Shown piece after piece: positions 43,924 through 43,985 of a stretch of 43,985 nucleotides of DNA. The first letter of the stretch is position 1; each line of letters opens with the position of its first letter. A model generated the notes under the pieces. That model worked only from the letters and a program-made list of their open reading frames with translations. It did no database searches and was not told where the DNA came from. The stretch spans positions 1 through 43,985 of the forward strand of contig JADZAN010000035.1 of NCBI GenBank assembly GCA_020852815.1, in the 5' to 3' direction. Position numbers and translations under genes: made by a program. This stretch comes from Gemmatimonadaceae bacterium (GTDB lineage: Bacteria > Gemmatimonadota > Gemmatimonadetes > Gemmatimonadales > Gemmatimonadaceae).

Positions 43924-43985
43924 ATGAGTCGACCGAATGGCAAGAAGAAAGCTCGGCGACAGTTCACGCCGGATGAGAAGGCCAC
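43924..43985 (+). CDS. Transposase OrfA, cut by the window edge
   Basis: ATG 43924, with a strong ribosome site GGAGGAG six bases before. The 20 visible codons, MSRPNGKKKARRQFTPDEKA, match the basic start of IS3-type helix-turn-helix transposase proteins (RRxFTPEEKA). The rest lies outside the window, so integrity cannot be judged. Confidence 0.7.
   Translation, partial: MSRPNGKKKARRQFTPDEKA

Overview
The window is high-GC DNA (roughly two thirds G+C by eye) with dense genes, GTG/TTG starts, four-base ATGA/GTGA overlaps and many secreted or lipid-anchored proteins. A clade II (Sec-exported, lipobox-bearing) nitrous oxide reductase cluster and a RamB-like fatty-acyl regulator, together with the over-represented heptamer GTTAGGC, best fit a Gemmatimonadota bacterium. 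The phylum is an inference; there is no rRNA or marker gene here to prove it, and no tRNA was found.

Layout. 1-724 is non-coding and repeat-rich. 725-2559 (minus) holds a coupled SDR / Gfo-Idh-MocA oxidoreductase pair. 3047-8188 holds a redoxin, argJ, a ThiF-like adenylyltransferase coupled to a MarR-GNAT fusion, and a dimethylargininase. 8336-15160 (minus) is a complete nos operon in the order nosZ, membrane protein, nosL, nosD, nosF, nosY, cytochrome c lipoprotein. A divergent Rrf2/NsrR-type [Fe-S] regulator (15411-15878) and two candidate operators lie beside nosZ. 16026-17015 is a glycosyltransferase, followed by 1.5 kb of composite repeats. 18544-23400 (plus) runs alpha/beta hydrolase, S41 peptidase, secreted protein, lspA and thioredoxin-like protein, converging on an M20 amidohydrolase (23402-24709).

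From about 24.7 kb the character changes. 24735-25075 is a duplicated non-coding unit. 25441-27768 holds a lipoprotein that looks like a lone subtilase propeptide, followed by a subtilase gene broken by a frameshift and a nonsense codon. 28216-29679 is the RamB-like regulator. 29830-37408 (minus) is an RND efflux operon: one adaptor and two different pump subunits, with dispersed repeats between the genes and one inside a pump gene. Divergent from it is an HTH gene whose reading frame is split by a (GC)6(TC)16 microsatellite, a likely phase-variation switch, behind a promoter overlapped by two ACANNTGT dyads. 38358-40148 (minus) is a three-gene unit: small Cys-rich exported peptide, one-helix membrane protein, secreted beta-propeller-like protein. 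40357-42098 holds two dead transposase genes (IS3 and IS91 families). The window ends with a secreted lipoprotein gene and the first codons of another transposase.

How the parts work together. The nos operon makes, copper-loads and supplies electrons to N2O reductase, and NsrR would tie it to nitric oxide. The efflux operon and the phase-variable HTH gene share one control region. The most unusual material is (i) the microsatellite switch beside the efflux operon, (ii) the peptide / membrane protein / propeller operon, (iii) the families of hairpin and short-unit repeats that also enter coding sequence, and (iv) the GTTAGGC motif.
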